Of a stretch of DNA of 20,733 nt, positions 6,723-15,747 are shown piece by piece. This stretch comes from Nitrospirota bacterium (lineage in GTDB: Bacteria > Nitrospirota > Nitrospiria > Nitrospirales > NS-4): the NCBI GenBank assembly GCA_005877565.1, contig VBOK01000005.1, positions 1 to 20,733 on the forward strand, in the 5' to 3' direction. Position 1 is the first letter of the stretch. Each line of letters opens with the position of its first letter. The notes under the pieces are model-generated. The model was not told the DNA's origin. It was given only the letters and a program-made list of their open reading frames with translations, and did not search any database. The translations under genes and the position numbers were made by a program.

Positions 6723-8033
6723 ATGATCGGTTTTCCGAATGCCCGCGGTACGAGACTACGGGCTCGGCTTGGCTGCGTGGCAATCGCGGCAGGACTGCTG
6801 TGCAGCGCATCCTTTGGCGCGGAGCCTGTGCCCCAGCCTTCGCCCGGCGCCGAAACCCTCAGCCTGACCGTGGATGACGCGATGGCGCTCTTTCTCAAGC
6901 AGAACCTGGACCTGCTCATCGCCCAGTACGGGATCGATTCCGCCAAGGGGTTGGAAGTCACGGCGAGGCTCTTTCCCAATCCCAACTTGAGCGTCGATGT
7001 CACCGGCGGGATGACGCTATCGTTCGGGCAGGTCGGTGTCCTCGCCCTGCGGATCGACCAGTTGTTCGAGCTCGCCGGAAAGCGCGGCTATCGGCAGGAG
7101 AGCGCGCGGTATGGCGTCCAGTCGGCGGAGGCGTCCTTTACGGATGCCGTTCGGACCTTGGGCTTCGCCGTCAAGGATGCCTTCTACCATGTGCTCCAAG
7201 CCAGGCAGAAGCTGGAACTCGCCAAGCAGAACAGCGCGAACTTCGCCGAGGTGGTCAAGATCAACGACATCCGCTTCAAGAAGGGGGCCATCCCCGAGAT
7301 CGATTTGATCAAACTGCGGGTGCAACTGGTGGACTTCCAGAACCAGGTGATCACGGCCACCCAGGATTACCTGGCGGCGCAGAACACCCTCAAGGGTTTG
7401 CTCGGCCTCAAACCCACGGTCGCGCTGAATGTGGCGGGCGACCTTGAGTACAGGGCCCGCACATTGTCGCTGGAAGCCTTGAAGGCGGATGCGTTGCAGT
7501 CGCGTCCGGATGTGTTGGCCAAGACGCGCAACGTGTCCCAGAAAGATGCAAATCTCAAATTGGCGCGGGCGTTCCGTGTGCCCGATGTGACAATCGGGGC
7601 GGACACGACGATGGAGGGGCCCCAGGGACCCAATACGCCGCACCAGTACGGCTTTGGGCTGAGCGTGCCCTTACCCCTGTTCAACCGCAATCAGGGCGGT
7701 ATTGTCCAGGCCGAGGCCGACCTTCGGACAGCGCAGACCGATCTGGACAAGACCCGGTTGCTGGTTGAAATCGACGTCGAGAATGCATATCGTGACTTTA
7801 CGCAGACCCAGATGCTGGTCCAGGCGTATCGTGGGGGCACCGTTAACGATGCCAAAGAGGTCAAGGAGATTGCGACCAAGGCGTATCAGCGGGGGGGAAC
7901 GACCATCCTCGATCTGCTCGACGCATTTCGGACGTTCAACACCACCATGTTGGGGTACATCGACGCGCTGTATACGTATCAGCGAAGCCTGCTGGAGATC
8001 GACGCGGCGGTGGGGCGAGAGGTGACGCGGTGA
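6723..8033 (+). CDS. TolC-family outer-membrane channel of a heavy-metal RND pump (CzcC/CusC-like)
   Basis: The product forms the outer-membrane and periplasmic tunnel of a tripartite efflux pump. From the ATG at 6723 it is 436 aa, the usual CzcC size, with a signal peptide cleaved around residue 32-33. Two OEP repeats follow: the first begins LTVDDAMALFLKQNLDLLIA, the second includes ALQSRPDVLAKTRNVSQKDA and FGLSVPLPLFNRNQGGI, all typical of the family. The frame extends upstream to a GTG at 6642, but those 27 codons are unlike a signal peptide. AGGAG (6714-6718) sits four bases before 6723, so I chose the internal ATG. The stop overlaps the adaptor start as GTGA. Confidence 0.88.
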   Translation: MIGFPNARGTRLRARLGCVAIAAGLLCSASFGAEPVPQPSPGAETLSLTVDDAMALFLKQNLDLLIAQYGIDSAKGLEVTARLFPNPNLSVDVTGGMTLSFGQVGVLALRIDQLFELAGKRGYRQESARYGVQSAEASFTDAVRTLGFAVKDAFYHVLQARQKLELAKQNSANFAEVVKINDIRFKKGAIPEIDLIKLRVQLVDFQNQVITATQDYLAAQNTLKGLLGLKPTVALNVAGDLEYRARTLSLEALKADALQSRPDVLAKTRNVSQKDANLKLARAFRVPDVTIGADTTMEGPQGPNTPHQYGFGLSVPLPLFNRNQGGIVQAEADLRTAQTDLDKTRLLVEIDVENAYRDFTQTQMLVQAYRGGTVNDAKEVKEIATKAYQRGGTTILDLLDAFRTFNTTMLGYIDALYTYQRSLLEIDAAVGREVTR

Positions 8034-9184
8034 ACGCCCGGCTCGTGATCGGTTGCGTGCTCCTACTGGCATTGCTGACGTGCGGCTGCGGTGAAGGCGG
8101 GAAGACGGAGGCTGTCCAGGCGCCTGACAAGCTCAAGCCGACAGCCGGCTTGGCGAATCACAGCCAAGAGCTCCAGCCGCAGATTGTCGTTGAGGCGGTG
8201 CAGCTCATGCCCATCACCGGGGACCTATCCCTGCCCGGCAAGGTCCAGTACAGCGAGGACCGGTATGCCAAGATCTCGTCGCCGGTTGTGGGACGTGTCG
8301 TCGAAGTGCGCGCGAAACTTGGAGACAAGGTAGCCGCTGGCCAGGTCCTCTTGAGCATTGAGAGCGCGGACATCGGCGCCGCCTATTCCGATTTTGTCAA
8401 GGCGGAGTCAGACCTCCAGCTCACCAAGCGGAATTACGAACTCGCCAAGGACCTGTACGAAACCAAAGCCCTGTCCAAGAAAGATCTGGTCCAGGCGGAG
8501 AACGACTATCTGAAAGCACAGGCCGAATTCAGGCGCGCCCGAGGGCGCCTGCTCGCGTTGCGAGTGCCTGCTGCAGAGCTGGACAAGCCGCGGACGGAGC
8601 GGTTGATCACCTCGCGCTTTGACCTCAAGTCCCCGTTAACCGGCACCGTCGTCGAGCGGAACGTGACCGTGGGCCTGATGGTGGGTGCCGATCCGACGCA
8701 GATGCTCTATACCATCGCCGATCTGAACGTGCTGCAGGTCGTGGCCGAGGTGTATGAGCGGGACCTGAGTCGCGTGTCCAAAGGCACGCCCGTCACGGTC
8801 ACGGTCGAAGCCTATCCGGATGAGACGTTCTCGGGCACGATCGTCTACGTCGGGGACGTGGTGGATCCAACGACGCGGACCATCAAGGTCCGGTGCAACG
8901 TGACGAATCACGACCTCAAGCTGAAGCCGGAAATGTTCGCGCGGGTGCGGCTCAAGACAGGGTCGAGCATGCCGGTGCTGGCTCTGCCGAAGCAAGCCGT
9001 GATTGAAGTTGGAGGGCAGGCCTTCGTCTTCGTGCAAGCGGCGGACGGGCGGTATCTGCGGCGGCCGGTCATAACCGGGACGATGTCTGGCGACTCCATC
9101 GAAATTCGAGAAGGATTGCAGGCCGGAGAGCGTGTTGTCGTCAAGGGGGCGCTCCTGCTGAAGAGCGAGCAGGAGAAGGGGTAG
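8030..9184 (+). CDS. RND efflux periplasmic adaptor (CzcB/CusB-like membrane fusion protein)
   Basis: The adaptor links the inner-membrane RND pump to the TolC-type channel. The 384-aa protein starts at a GTG overlapping the previous stop by 4 nt. Its N-terminus is a hydrophobic stretch ending LLTCGCGEGG, which looks like a lipoprotein signal although the residues before Cys are not a perfect lipobox. Then follow the lipoyl half-motif (SSPVVGRVVEVRAKLGDKV), a helical hairpin (about residues 120-185, KAESDLQLTKRNYELAKDLY), the second lipoyl half (SPLTGTVVERNVTVG), a beta-barrel with VYVGDVVDPTTRTIKVRC, and the membrane-proximal domain. This VDPTTRT signature is characteristic of heavy-metal adaptors. 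I see no Met- or His-rich N-terminal metal-binding motif, so the ion cannot be named. Confidence 0.88.
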   Translation: MNARLVIGCVLLLALLTCGCGEGGKTEAVQAPDKLKPTAGLANHSQELQPQIVVEAVQLMPITGDLSLPGKVQYSEDRYAKISSPVVGRVVEVRAKLGDKVAAGQVLLSIESADIGAAYSDFVKAESDLQLTKRNYELAKDLYETKALSKKDLVQAENDYLKAQAEFRRARGRLLALRVPAAELDKPRTERLITSRFDLKSPLTGTVVERNVTVGLMVGADPTQMLYTIADLNVLQVVAEVYERDLSRVSKGTPVTVTVEAYPDETFSGTIVYVGDVVDPTTRTIKVRCNVTNHDLKLKPEMFARVRLKTGSSMPVLALPKQAVIEVGGQAFVFVQAADGRYLRRPVITGTMSGDSIEIREGLQAGERVVVKGALLLKSEQEKG

Positions 9185-12100
9185 ATGATCGCCCGGATCG
9201 TCGAGCTGGCGCTGGCTCAGCGGCTCCTTGTTCTGACGCTCGGCATCGTCCTTCTTTTTGGCGGCCTCTACGCCTTCCACGTCCTTGACGTGGTCGCCTA
9301 TCCCGACCCATCGCCGCCGATGGTCGAGGTGATCACCCAGTATCCCGGGTGGTCCGCCGAGGAAATCGAACGCCTGATCACGATCCCGCTGGAGACAGCC
9401 CTGAACGGCATGCCCGGGCTGACCGATCTGCGCTCGATCTCCATTTTCGGCCTGAGCGACATCAAAGCCTACTTCGACTTCACAACCGACTACTACTTCG
9501 ACCGCCAGGAAGTGCTGAACCGGATCAACATGGTCTCGCTGTTCGGAGGGGTGCAGCCGCAGCTTTCGCCCTGGTCGGCTATCGCCGAGATCTACCGTTA
9601 CGAGCTGACGGGTCCGCCGGAGCTGTCCCTGAGCGACCTGAAGGCGATCCAGGACTGGCAACTCCAGCGCCAGTTCAAGCAGGTGCGCGGGGTCATTGAC
9701 GTGACGGCCTTCGGGGGGACGACAAAGGAGTACCATGTGGACATCGATCCGGGAAGTCTGCTCCAGTACAACGTCACGCTGGGTCAGGTCCTCAATGCGC
9801 TGGCCAACAGCAACGCCAACGTCGGCGGCAACTATCTGACGGTCGGCGCGCAGAGTTTCAACGTGCGCGGCGTCGGTCTCATCAAGGATCTAAGCGACAT
9901 CGAGAACGTCGTTGTCGCGGAGAAGGGCAGCGCGCCGATCTTTGTCAAGAATATCGCAAAGGTGTCTTACGGCTATCGCGTCCGTCTGGGCAAGGTGGGG
10001 ATAGACGACCGCGACGATGTGGTGGAAGGCATCGTCCTGCTGCAGCGTGGCGCGAAGGCGACCCCGACCTTGGCGCGGGTGCGGAAGAAGGTCGAGCAAT
10101 TGAACCATGGCCGCCTCCCGCCGGGCGTCCAGATCAAGACCTTCTATGATCGGACCGATCTGATCGAGATCACCATCAAGACCATCATGGAGATCCTGAT
10201 CAGCGGGATGATCCTGGTGTTCCTGCTGCTGTTCGCATTCCTGGGCAACATGCGGGCCGCCCTAATTGTGGCGCTCACGGTGCCACTCGCCCTCTTGTTC
10301 ACCTTTTCGATGATGGTCATCGTGGGGGAATCTGCAAATCTCATCTCGCTCGGCGCCATTGACTTCGGGATCATCGTGGACTCGGCGCTGATCATGGTCG
10401 AGGCGATCTTCCTGCAGCTCAGCCATCATGCGGCAACGCAGCGCCCTGCGGGGGTGACGATCGTGCGGGCGGCCCGGCACGTGGGCAGGCCGATTTTCTT
10501 TTCCACGCTCATCATCCTGGTTGCGTTCATCCCGCTCTTTACGATGATCGGAGTCCCTGGCAAGATCTTCGCGCCGATGTCGATCACTTACGGGTTCGCG
10601 CTCCTGGGCGCGCTGCTGATCGCCGTGACGCTCAGCCCGGTCCTGTGCGCGCTGTTGCTCAAGCCGCCGCTGCCCGAACAGGACACGCGATTCGTGGCCT
10701 GGCTGAAGCGCGTCTATCTGGCCGCGCTCCGCTGGGCGCTGGGCAATCGAGGCCTGACGGTCACGCTGGCCGCGGGCCTGGTCCTCCTCGCTCTGCTGGC
10801 CCTGCCGTTGATGGGCGGCGAGTTCATGCCGGCTCTGGAAGAGGGCAATCTCTGGGTGCGGGCGACGATGCCGGTGGACATCTCGTTCAACGAAGCAGCG
10901 CGGATCGCGGCCGAGGTGCGGAGCGTCTTCCGCGCGCACCCGGCGGTCCAGTCCGTGGCCTCGCAACTCGGTCGCCCGGACGATGGGACGGACCCCACGA
11001 GCTTTTTCAACGCCGAGTTTTTCGTCAATCTCAAGCCACGAGACGAATGGCCGCCAGGGCTCAACAAGCACGGGATCATCCATGAGATCGAGGAGCAACT
11101 GAAGGCCTTTCCGGGAATCACCTTCAATTTCTCTCAGGTGATTCAGGACAACGTCGAGGAAGCGATGACCGGAGTCAAGGGGGAGAACTCGATCAAGCTG
11201 TTCGGCCGTGATCTCGCGCAGCTTGAGGCCACGGCGCTTCAGATTGATCGGGTGATGAAGCCCATTCTCGGCGTCGCCGATCTCGGCGTGTTCCGGCTGC
11301 TGGGACAGCCGAATCTGCTCATCCAGGTGGATCGGACCGCCTGCGCCCGGTACGGCGTACTGGTGTCGGATGTCAACGCGGTCGTGCAGGCGGCCATCGG
11401 AGGCCAGGCGGTGACCCAGGTCATCGAAGGCGAGCGGCGGTTCGATCTGGTCGTCCGCTTCCTGCCGCAATATCGGCAGGACATTCAGACGATCAGCAAC
11501 ATCCAGGTCGCCACGCCGGACGGCGCGCGGATCCCGCTCAAGCAACTCGCCACCATCACCGACCAGACCGGCGCGTTTATCATTTATCGAGAGAACAACG
11601 AGCGGTACATCCCGATCAAGTTCAGCGTGCGCGGCCGTGATCTGGCGGGCACCGTCCGCGACGTCCTGGCCAAAATCGAAGAGAACGTGCCGTTGCCTCC
11701 GGGCGTGCGGTATGAACTGGCCGGTCAGTACGATCAGCTCCGGGACGAGCAGCGGCGGCTCGCCGTGATCGTGCCCGTGAGCCTGGTCGTGATCCTCTTC
11801 CTGCTCTATTTGACGTTCAATTCCTTCACCGACGGATTTCTGGTCCTGGCCACCGTGCCGTTCGCGCTGGTCGGCGGGATCCTCTCGCTGGTGCTGACCG
11901 GGACGCACTTCAGCATTTCCGCCGCCGTGGGCATCATCTCACTCATGGGCGTGGCCATCCTCGGCGGGGTGTTGTTGATCTCCCGCATCAAGGAGTTGTT
12001 GCTCGAAGGCGTCAGGCGTGAGGACGCGATCATGCGCGCGGCGGAATCGCAGATGCGGCCGATCCTCATGGCCACGCTGGGCGCCGCCATTGGGCTGCTG

Positions 12101-12313
12101 CCGGCGGCAGTCGCGACGGGCATCGGCGCGCAAACCCAGCAGCCGCTCGCACGCGTGGTCGTCGGCGGGATGCTGACGGCCGCCGTGCTGATCCTGGTCG
12201 TGCTGCCGGTCCTGTACTCATTGTTCAGCAGAGGCGACGGCGCGGGGCTGGAGCCGGGCATCCCGCCGGAGCTACCCCAGGGTACGCGAACGGAGGAGGA
12301 CCATGTGGCTTAA
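9185..12313 (+). CDS. Heavy-metal efflux RND pump (CzcA/CusA family)
   Basis: This is the proton-driven inner-membrane pump. At 1042 aa it has the full family length, with the two-fold RND repeat. Helix 1 is at residues 11-30, the first porter domain begins PPMVEVITQYPG, TM2-6 lie at about 335-490, the second porter domain at about 520-860, and TM8-12 occupy the C-terminus (FNSFTDGFLVLATVPFALVGG onwards). The TM4 proton-relay motif reads D393-F-G-I-I-V-D399-S-A-L-I-M-V-E406-A. The DFG, second Asp and Glu are kept, but the usual Gly-Ala and final Asn of CzcA (D-G-A...E-N) are Ser-Ala and Ala. The DFG context leans towards divalent cations rather than Cu/Ag, but the variation makes the substrate uncertain. 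The ATG directly abuts the adaptor's TAG stop, and the 3' end overlaps the potassium transporter by 11 nt. Confidence 0.92.
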   Translation: MIARIVELALAQRLLVLTLGIVLLFGGLYAFHVLDVVAYPDPSPPMVEVITQYPGWSAEEIERLITIPLETALNGMPGLTDLRSISIFGLSDIKAYFDFTTDYYFDRQEVLNRINMVSLFGGVQPQLSPWSAIAEIYRYELTGPPELSLSDLKAIQDWQLQRQFKQVRGVIDVTAFGGTTKEYHVDIDPGSLLQYNVTLGQVLNALANSNANVGGNYLTVGAQSFNVRGVGLIKDLSDIENVVVAEKGSAPIFVKNIAKVSYGYRVRLGKVGIDDRDDVVEGIVLLQRGAKATPTLARVRKKVEQLNHGRLPPGVQIKTFYDRTDLIEITIKTIMEILISGMILVFLLLFAFLGNMRAALIVALTVPLALLFTFSMMVIVGESANLISLGAIDFGIIVDSALIMVEAIFLQLSHHAATQRPAGVTIVRAARHVGRPIFFSTLIILVAFIPLFTMIGVPGKIFAPMSITYGFALLGALLIAVTLSPVLCALLLKPPLPEQDTRFVAWLKRVYLAALRWALGNRGLTVTLAAGLVLLALLALPLMGGEFMPALEEGNLWVRATMPVDISFNEAARIAAEVRSVFRAHPAVQSVASQLGRPDDGTDPTSFFNAEFFVNLKPRDEWPPGLNKHGIIHEIEEQLKAFPGITFNFSQVIQDNVEEAMTGVKGENSIKLFGRDLAQLEATALQIDRVMKPILGVADLGVFRLLGQPNLLIQVDRTACARYGVLVSDVNAVVQAAIGGQAVTQVIEGERRFDLVVRFLPQYRQDIQTISNIQVATPDGARIPLKQLATITDQTGAFIIYRENNERYIPIKFSVRGRDLAGTVRDVLAKIEENVPLPPGVRYELAGQYDQLRDEQRRLAVIVPVSLVVILFLLYLTFNSFTDGFLVLATVPFALVGGILSLVLTGTHFSISAAVGIISLMGVAILGGVLLISRIKELLLEGVRREDAIMRAAESQMRPILMATLGAAIGLLPAAVATGIGAQTQQPLARVVVGGMLTAAVLILVVLPVLYSLFSRGDGAGLEPGIPPELPQGTRTEEDHVA

Positions 12314-14117
12314 GCGCTGGTTGCTCGGCCATCCCCTCGCGACCAAGCAGGCCGCCCACGAGCGGCTGTCTAATCCCATTGCGTTAGCGGTCTTCTCGTC
12401 GGACCCTCTCTCCTCAGTCGCCTATGCCACTGAGGAAATTCTCCTTGTCTTGGTGTTGGCCGGCACGGCCGCCCTGCACTACTCCCTCGGGATCAGCCTC
12501 GTAATCGTCGGCCTGGTGGCCATTCTCACCGTGTCCTACCGTCAGACTATCTACGCCTATCCGTCGGGCGGCGGGGCGTATGTCGTGGCCAAGTGCACCC
12601 TGGGCGAGCACCCGGGGCTTGTCGCAGCCGCGGCCCTGCTGATCGACTACGTCCTCACGGTGGCCGTGAGCGTTGCGGCGGGGATCGCCGCGATCACCTC
12701 CGCGGTGCCGGAGTTGCACGAGCATCGCGTGGGTTTGGGTCTTCTGGCGATCGCCGTCTTGACCTGGGGCAATCTGCGGGGTGTCCGGGAGTCGGGGCGG
12801 ATCTTCGCGGTGCCGACCTACCTGTTCGTCGGCAGCCTGGGGTTGGTGATCGTCACCGGCCTGGGGCGGATGCTCTTCGGCGCCGGGGAGGCGCATCCGC
12901 CCCCGTCCATTCCGGCGGTGGAAGGACTCACGCTGTTTCTGCTCCTTCGCGCGTTCTCCTCCGGCTGCACCGCCTTGACCGGCATCGAGGCGATCTCGAA
13001 CGGCGTGCCGGCCTTCCGGCCCCCGGCGTCGAAGAACGCCGCGACCACCATGATCTGGATGGCTGCGATCCTGGGAAGCCTGTTTCTGGGTCTCACCATC
13101 CTAGCCTATGTCTACGGGCTCGTGCCGCGCGAGGAAGAGACGCTGATCTCCCAGATCGCACGAATCTCGCTCGGCGGGGGCGTCCTGTACTATTTCATGC
13201 AGGTCGCGACGATGCTGATCCTGATCCTCGCGGCGAACACGAGCTACAACGGCTTTCCGCGCCTGGCCTCCCTGCTGGCCCAGGACAGCTTTCTGCCGCA
13301 CCAGATGCGTAGTGTTGGTGACCGGCTGGCCTTCTCGAACGGGATTTTCATCCTGGGGCTGAGCGCGGCGCTCCTGCTGATCCTCTTTCGCGGCGAAACG
13401 CACGCGTTGATCCCTCTGTACGCCATCGGGGTCTTCTTGTCCTTTACGCTCTCCCAGGCGGGCATGGTCCGTCACTGGCAAGACCGCAAGGGCCGCGGAT
13501 GGCGGAAGAAGTTAGCGATCAATCTGACCGGCGCTGTCGCGACCGGCGTGGCCACCGTGGTCTTGGCCATCACGAAGTTCACGCATGGCGCCTGGATGGT
13601 GATCTTTCTGATCCCGCTCCTCATCAGCATGTTCAAGAAGATCCAGTGGTACTACAAGATGGCCGACTGGCAGCTGTCGCTGGACATGTACGACCGGCCT
13701 AAGAACCCGCCGCCGAACGTTGTGGTGATGCCGATCGGGAGCGTCAACCGCGCGGTCGTCATCGCCTTGGACTATGTCCGGCAGCGGGCGCAGGACATAC
13801 GGGCAGTTCATGTGGATGTGGACCCCGAGGAGACGGCAAAGGTCAAGGCAGACTGGGAGAAGTGGGGGGGCGGCATTCCCCTGGTGATCCTGCCATCCCC
13901 GTATCGGTCGTTCATCCAGCCGTTGCTCGACTATATCGAAAAAGTCCGGCAGGAGAATCCCGGCGGGTGGGTCACGGTCGTGCTGGGGGAGGTCCTGCCG
14001 GCGCGCTGGTGGGAGAACCTGCTGCACAATCAACGCGCCTTATTGATCAAGGCCGCGCTGCTCTTCAAGTTCCGCGTGGTCGTCACCGACGTCCCCTACC
14101 ACCTGGGGCCGTACTAG
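12303..14117 (+). CDS. KimA-type potassium transporter (APC superfamily permease with cytoplasmic C-terminal domain)
   Basis: The 604-aa protein matches Bacillus subtilis KimA (YdaO) in length and layout. It has about 12 membrane helices in residues 25-440 and a cytoplasmic C-terminal domain of about 165 residues (from about 440, PPPNVVVMPIGSVNRAVVIALDYV onwards) that resembles a universal-stress-type fold. Residues 32-41 read SSDPLSSVAY, followed by ATEEIL, the hallmark helix 1 break of this family. KimA is a high-affinity proton/K+ symporter; in Firmicutes it is controlled by c-di-AMP, which is not shown here. The ATG overlaps the pump gene by 11 nt and has a strong ribosome-binding site, GGAGGAGG (12292-12299), inside the pump ORF. 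An amino-acid permease is the alternative, but the C-terminal domain argues for K+. Confidence 0.8.
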   Translation: MWLKRWLLGHPLATKQAAHERLSNPIALAVFSSDPLSSVAYATEEILLVLVLAGTAALHYSLGISLVIVGLVAILTVSYRQTIYAYPSGGGAYVVAKCTLGEHPGLVAAAALLIDYVLTVAVSVAAGIAAITSAVPELHEHRVGLGLLAIAVLTWGNLRGVRESGRIFAVPTYLFVGSLGLVIVTGLGRMLFGAGEAHPPPSIPAVEGLTLFLLLRAFSSGCTALTGIEAISNGVPAFRPPASKNAATTMIWMAAILGSLFLGLTILAYVYGLVPREEETLISQIARISLGGGVLYYFMQVATMLILILAANTSYNGFPRLASLLAQDSFLPHQMRSVGDRLAFSNGIFILGLSAALLLILFRGETHALIPLYAIGVFLSFTLSQAGMVRHWQDRKGRGWRKKLAINLTGAVATGVATVVLAITKFTHGAWMVIFLIPLLISMFKKIQWYYKMADWQLSLDMYDRPKNPPPNVVVMPIGSVNRAVVIALDYVRQRAQDIRAVHVDVDPEETAKVKADWEKWGGGIPLVILPSPYRSFIQPLLDYIEKVRQENPGGWVTVVLGEVLPARWWENLLHNQRALLIKAALLFKFRVVVTDVPYHLGPY

Positions 14118-14140
14118 TCTCCTCCACGCACCCCTCGCTC

Positions 14141-14170
14141 TTTCGGTGTCAAGCGGCACCGTGCTAAAGT
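14141..14170 (+). promoter_or_regulatory. Weak candidate promoter ahead of the exported 514-aa protein
   Basis: TAAAGT (14165-14170) is a fair -10 element placed 7 nt before the ATG at 14178. The -35 region (TTTCGG, 14141-14146, 18-nt spacer) is poor. The start codon has no ribosome-binding site, so the spacing fits leaderless initiation. Read-through from the efflux operon, 60 nt upstream, is the alternative. Confidence 0.25.
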
Positions 14171-14177
14171 ACCGTTC

Positions 14178-15722
14178 ATGCGTGTGTTGACTTCCCGAAT
14201 CATGCTGGCGGCCGCGGCGGTGTCCGCCGCGACAGGTCTGTGGTGGGCGCCTTCCTTCGACCTCGCTGCGGGACTAGCGCCGGCGGCCGAGTACGCCAAG
14301 AAGGGCAAGCGGCCGGCGGCCAAGACCTCCCCAGTGATCGCGGTGGCCAAGCAGTACGCTGAAGCCATTGCCTCGGGCGATCGGGTGGCGTTTGGGCAGC
14401 TCGACTTCGGCTGCCAGTTCGCTCTGGTTTCGACCGCTGCCGCGCCGTTCAAGGACTTTCCGCCTGCGTCTGATCCGGTCTACGGGCAGTGCTGGACGAT
14501 ACTGATCCAGGCCCATGACACCGCTGTCGAGCTACGGGACGAGTGGGTGAACGCGATCTGGCCGGGCAAGGCATTCCTGGTGTTCTACAGGAACCAGCTC
14601 ACCAGCTACTCACCGTCGTTTTACGTGATGGCGCGACTGGGCTTGTCCCCGCCAGGCACTGGACTTCGGGTCAAGCCAGTGGACAGCGCGCCCATTCCGG
14701 CCGCCTCGTTCCGGATGCGCCCGGGTGCGCCCCTGGTGTCCGTGCCAGCCGCGGTGGTCAGGCTCCGGGTCACCTACAAGGATCCGATCACCTCGCCGGT
14801 CACGTACGCGCCCGAGGAGTACAACCTGACCGCCACGGTCAAGACCACCGCGCAGGCGCTGAAGGCGGTCACCGTCAAGTGGGTGGTGCTGTCGGGCCTG
14901 CGGAAGCTAGGGTTCCCGGGTGATACGGCGGTGCTGAATCTGCCGATGGCCGGCCACGACGGCGACCCCATTCCATTCGTGACCGAGACCGGCGGCTATA
15001 TCCCCAATTCCGGCGCGTGGTGGAAGCCGAGCGACGCGCCTGAGGTGCTGAGCGCTGCGCTCCAGCGCATGGCGCAGTACGCCGAGCAACGGGACCGCAT
15101 CGCGCTGTTGAACCGGGTGCTGATCGTGGACCCCGGCCACGTGGCCGCGCTGACGATACTCACCGGCGAGCTCTACCAGACGCTAGTGAACGCCGGTGCC
15201 GCCGTGCACCAGGTGCCGATCGGCGATGCGGCGCTGGCCGTTCGCTTCAATGAACTCTACTGGAATGCCTATGCCCAGGCGTCCCGCAGGTGGAACAACG
15301 ACCACCAGGGAGCCATCGCCACGCACGAGGCGGTGCTGCAGGATATCCCGCCGGAGCGCGTAGCGCTCAAGGCGCGCGTCCTGTTGGAGCTGGCCTGGTC
15401 CCGCATCGGCAAGGTCGCCTGGAACCGCATGTTGGATGATCCAGGCCTCGTGCGGGCTTACAAGGAGGCGGAGGAGGCGTTCAAGCTGACGGATAGACCC
15501 CTGGACAAGTTCACGGCCACCTACACGATGGCGTATGCACAGGCCTACATGCCGAACCGCGACAACCACGCGATGCTGGAGAAGCTGACCGAGGCGCGCC
15601 GCTGGTATTTGCAACTCGCCGGCGCCTCCGTGGACTCGTGGCGCTTTCTGCTCCTGAACGATACGCTCAAGGGCGTCGTCGAAGCCGACCCCGCCTTCAA
15701 GCCCCTCCTTACCGCGTCGTAG
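14178..15722 (+). CDS. Exported protein of unknown function with a helical-repeat C-terminal half
   Basis: I cannot place this 514-aa protein in a named family. Residues 1 to about 37 look like a Sec signal peptide (basic start, hydrophobic core, AAEYA end), followed by a basic linker. Residues 53-110 form an NTF2-like or helical start with two cysteines (C79, C105) that could form a disulfide in the periplasm. A beta-rich middle (about 190-280) contains repeated VRLRVTYK and NLTATVKTT strands. The C-terminal half (about 305-505) is helical, with TPR-like spacing (MAQYAEQRDRIALLNRVLIVDPGHVAALT; later ARVLLELAWSRIG). It follows the potassium transporter on the same strand and is convergent with the copD-like gene, with 25 nt between the two stops. 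Confidence 0.65.
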   Translation: MRVLTSRIMLAAAAVSAATGLWWAPSFDLAAGLAPAAEYAKKGKRPAAKTSPVIAVAKQYAEAIASGDRVAFGQLDFGCQFALVSTAAAPFKDFPPASDPVYGQCWTILIQAHDTAVELRDEWVNAIWPGKAFLVFYRNQLTSYSPSFYVMARLGLSPPGTGLRVKPVDSAPIPAASFRMRPGAPLVSVPAAVVRLRVTYKDPITSPVTYAPEEYNLTATVKTTAQALKAVTVKWVVLSGLRKLGFPGDTAVLNLPMAGHDGDPIPFVTETGGYIPNSGAWWKPSDAPEVLSAALQRMAQYAEQRDRIALLNRVLIVDPGHVAALTILTGELYQTLVNAGAAVHQVPIGDAALAVRFNELYWNAYAQASRRWNNDHQGAIATHEAVLQDIPPERVALKARVLLELAWSRIGKVAWNRMLDDPGLVRAYKEAEEAFKLTDRPLDKFTATYTMAYAQAYMPNRDNHAMLEKLTEARRWYLQLAGASVDSWRFLLLNDTLKGVVEADPAFKPLLTAS

Positions 15723-15747
15723 CTCTGCCCGTTTATCTTCTTCCGCG

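Noticed and set aside
10262..11908. A 548-codon open frame on the minus strand inside the RND pump gene
   Set aside because: It is a shadow of the high-GC pump gene: very rich in Arg, Asp, Glu and His with no recognisable domain, while the plus strand encodes a complete RND protein.
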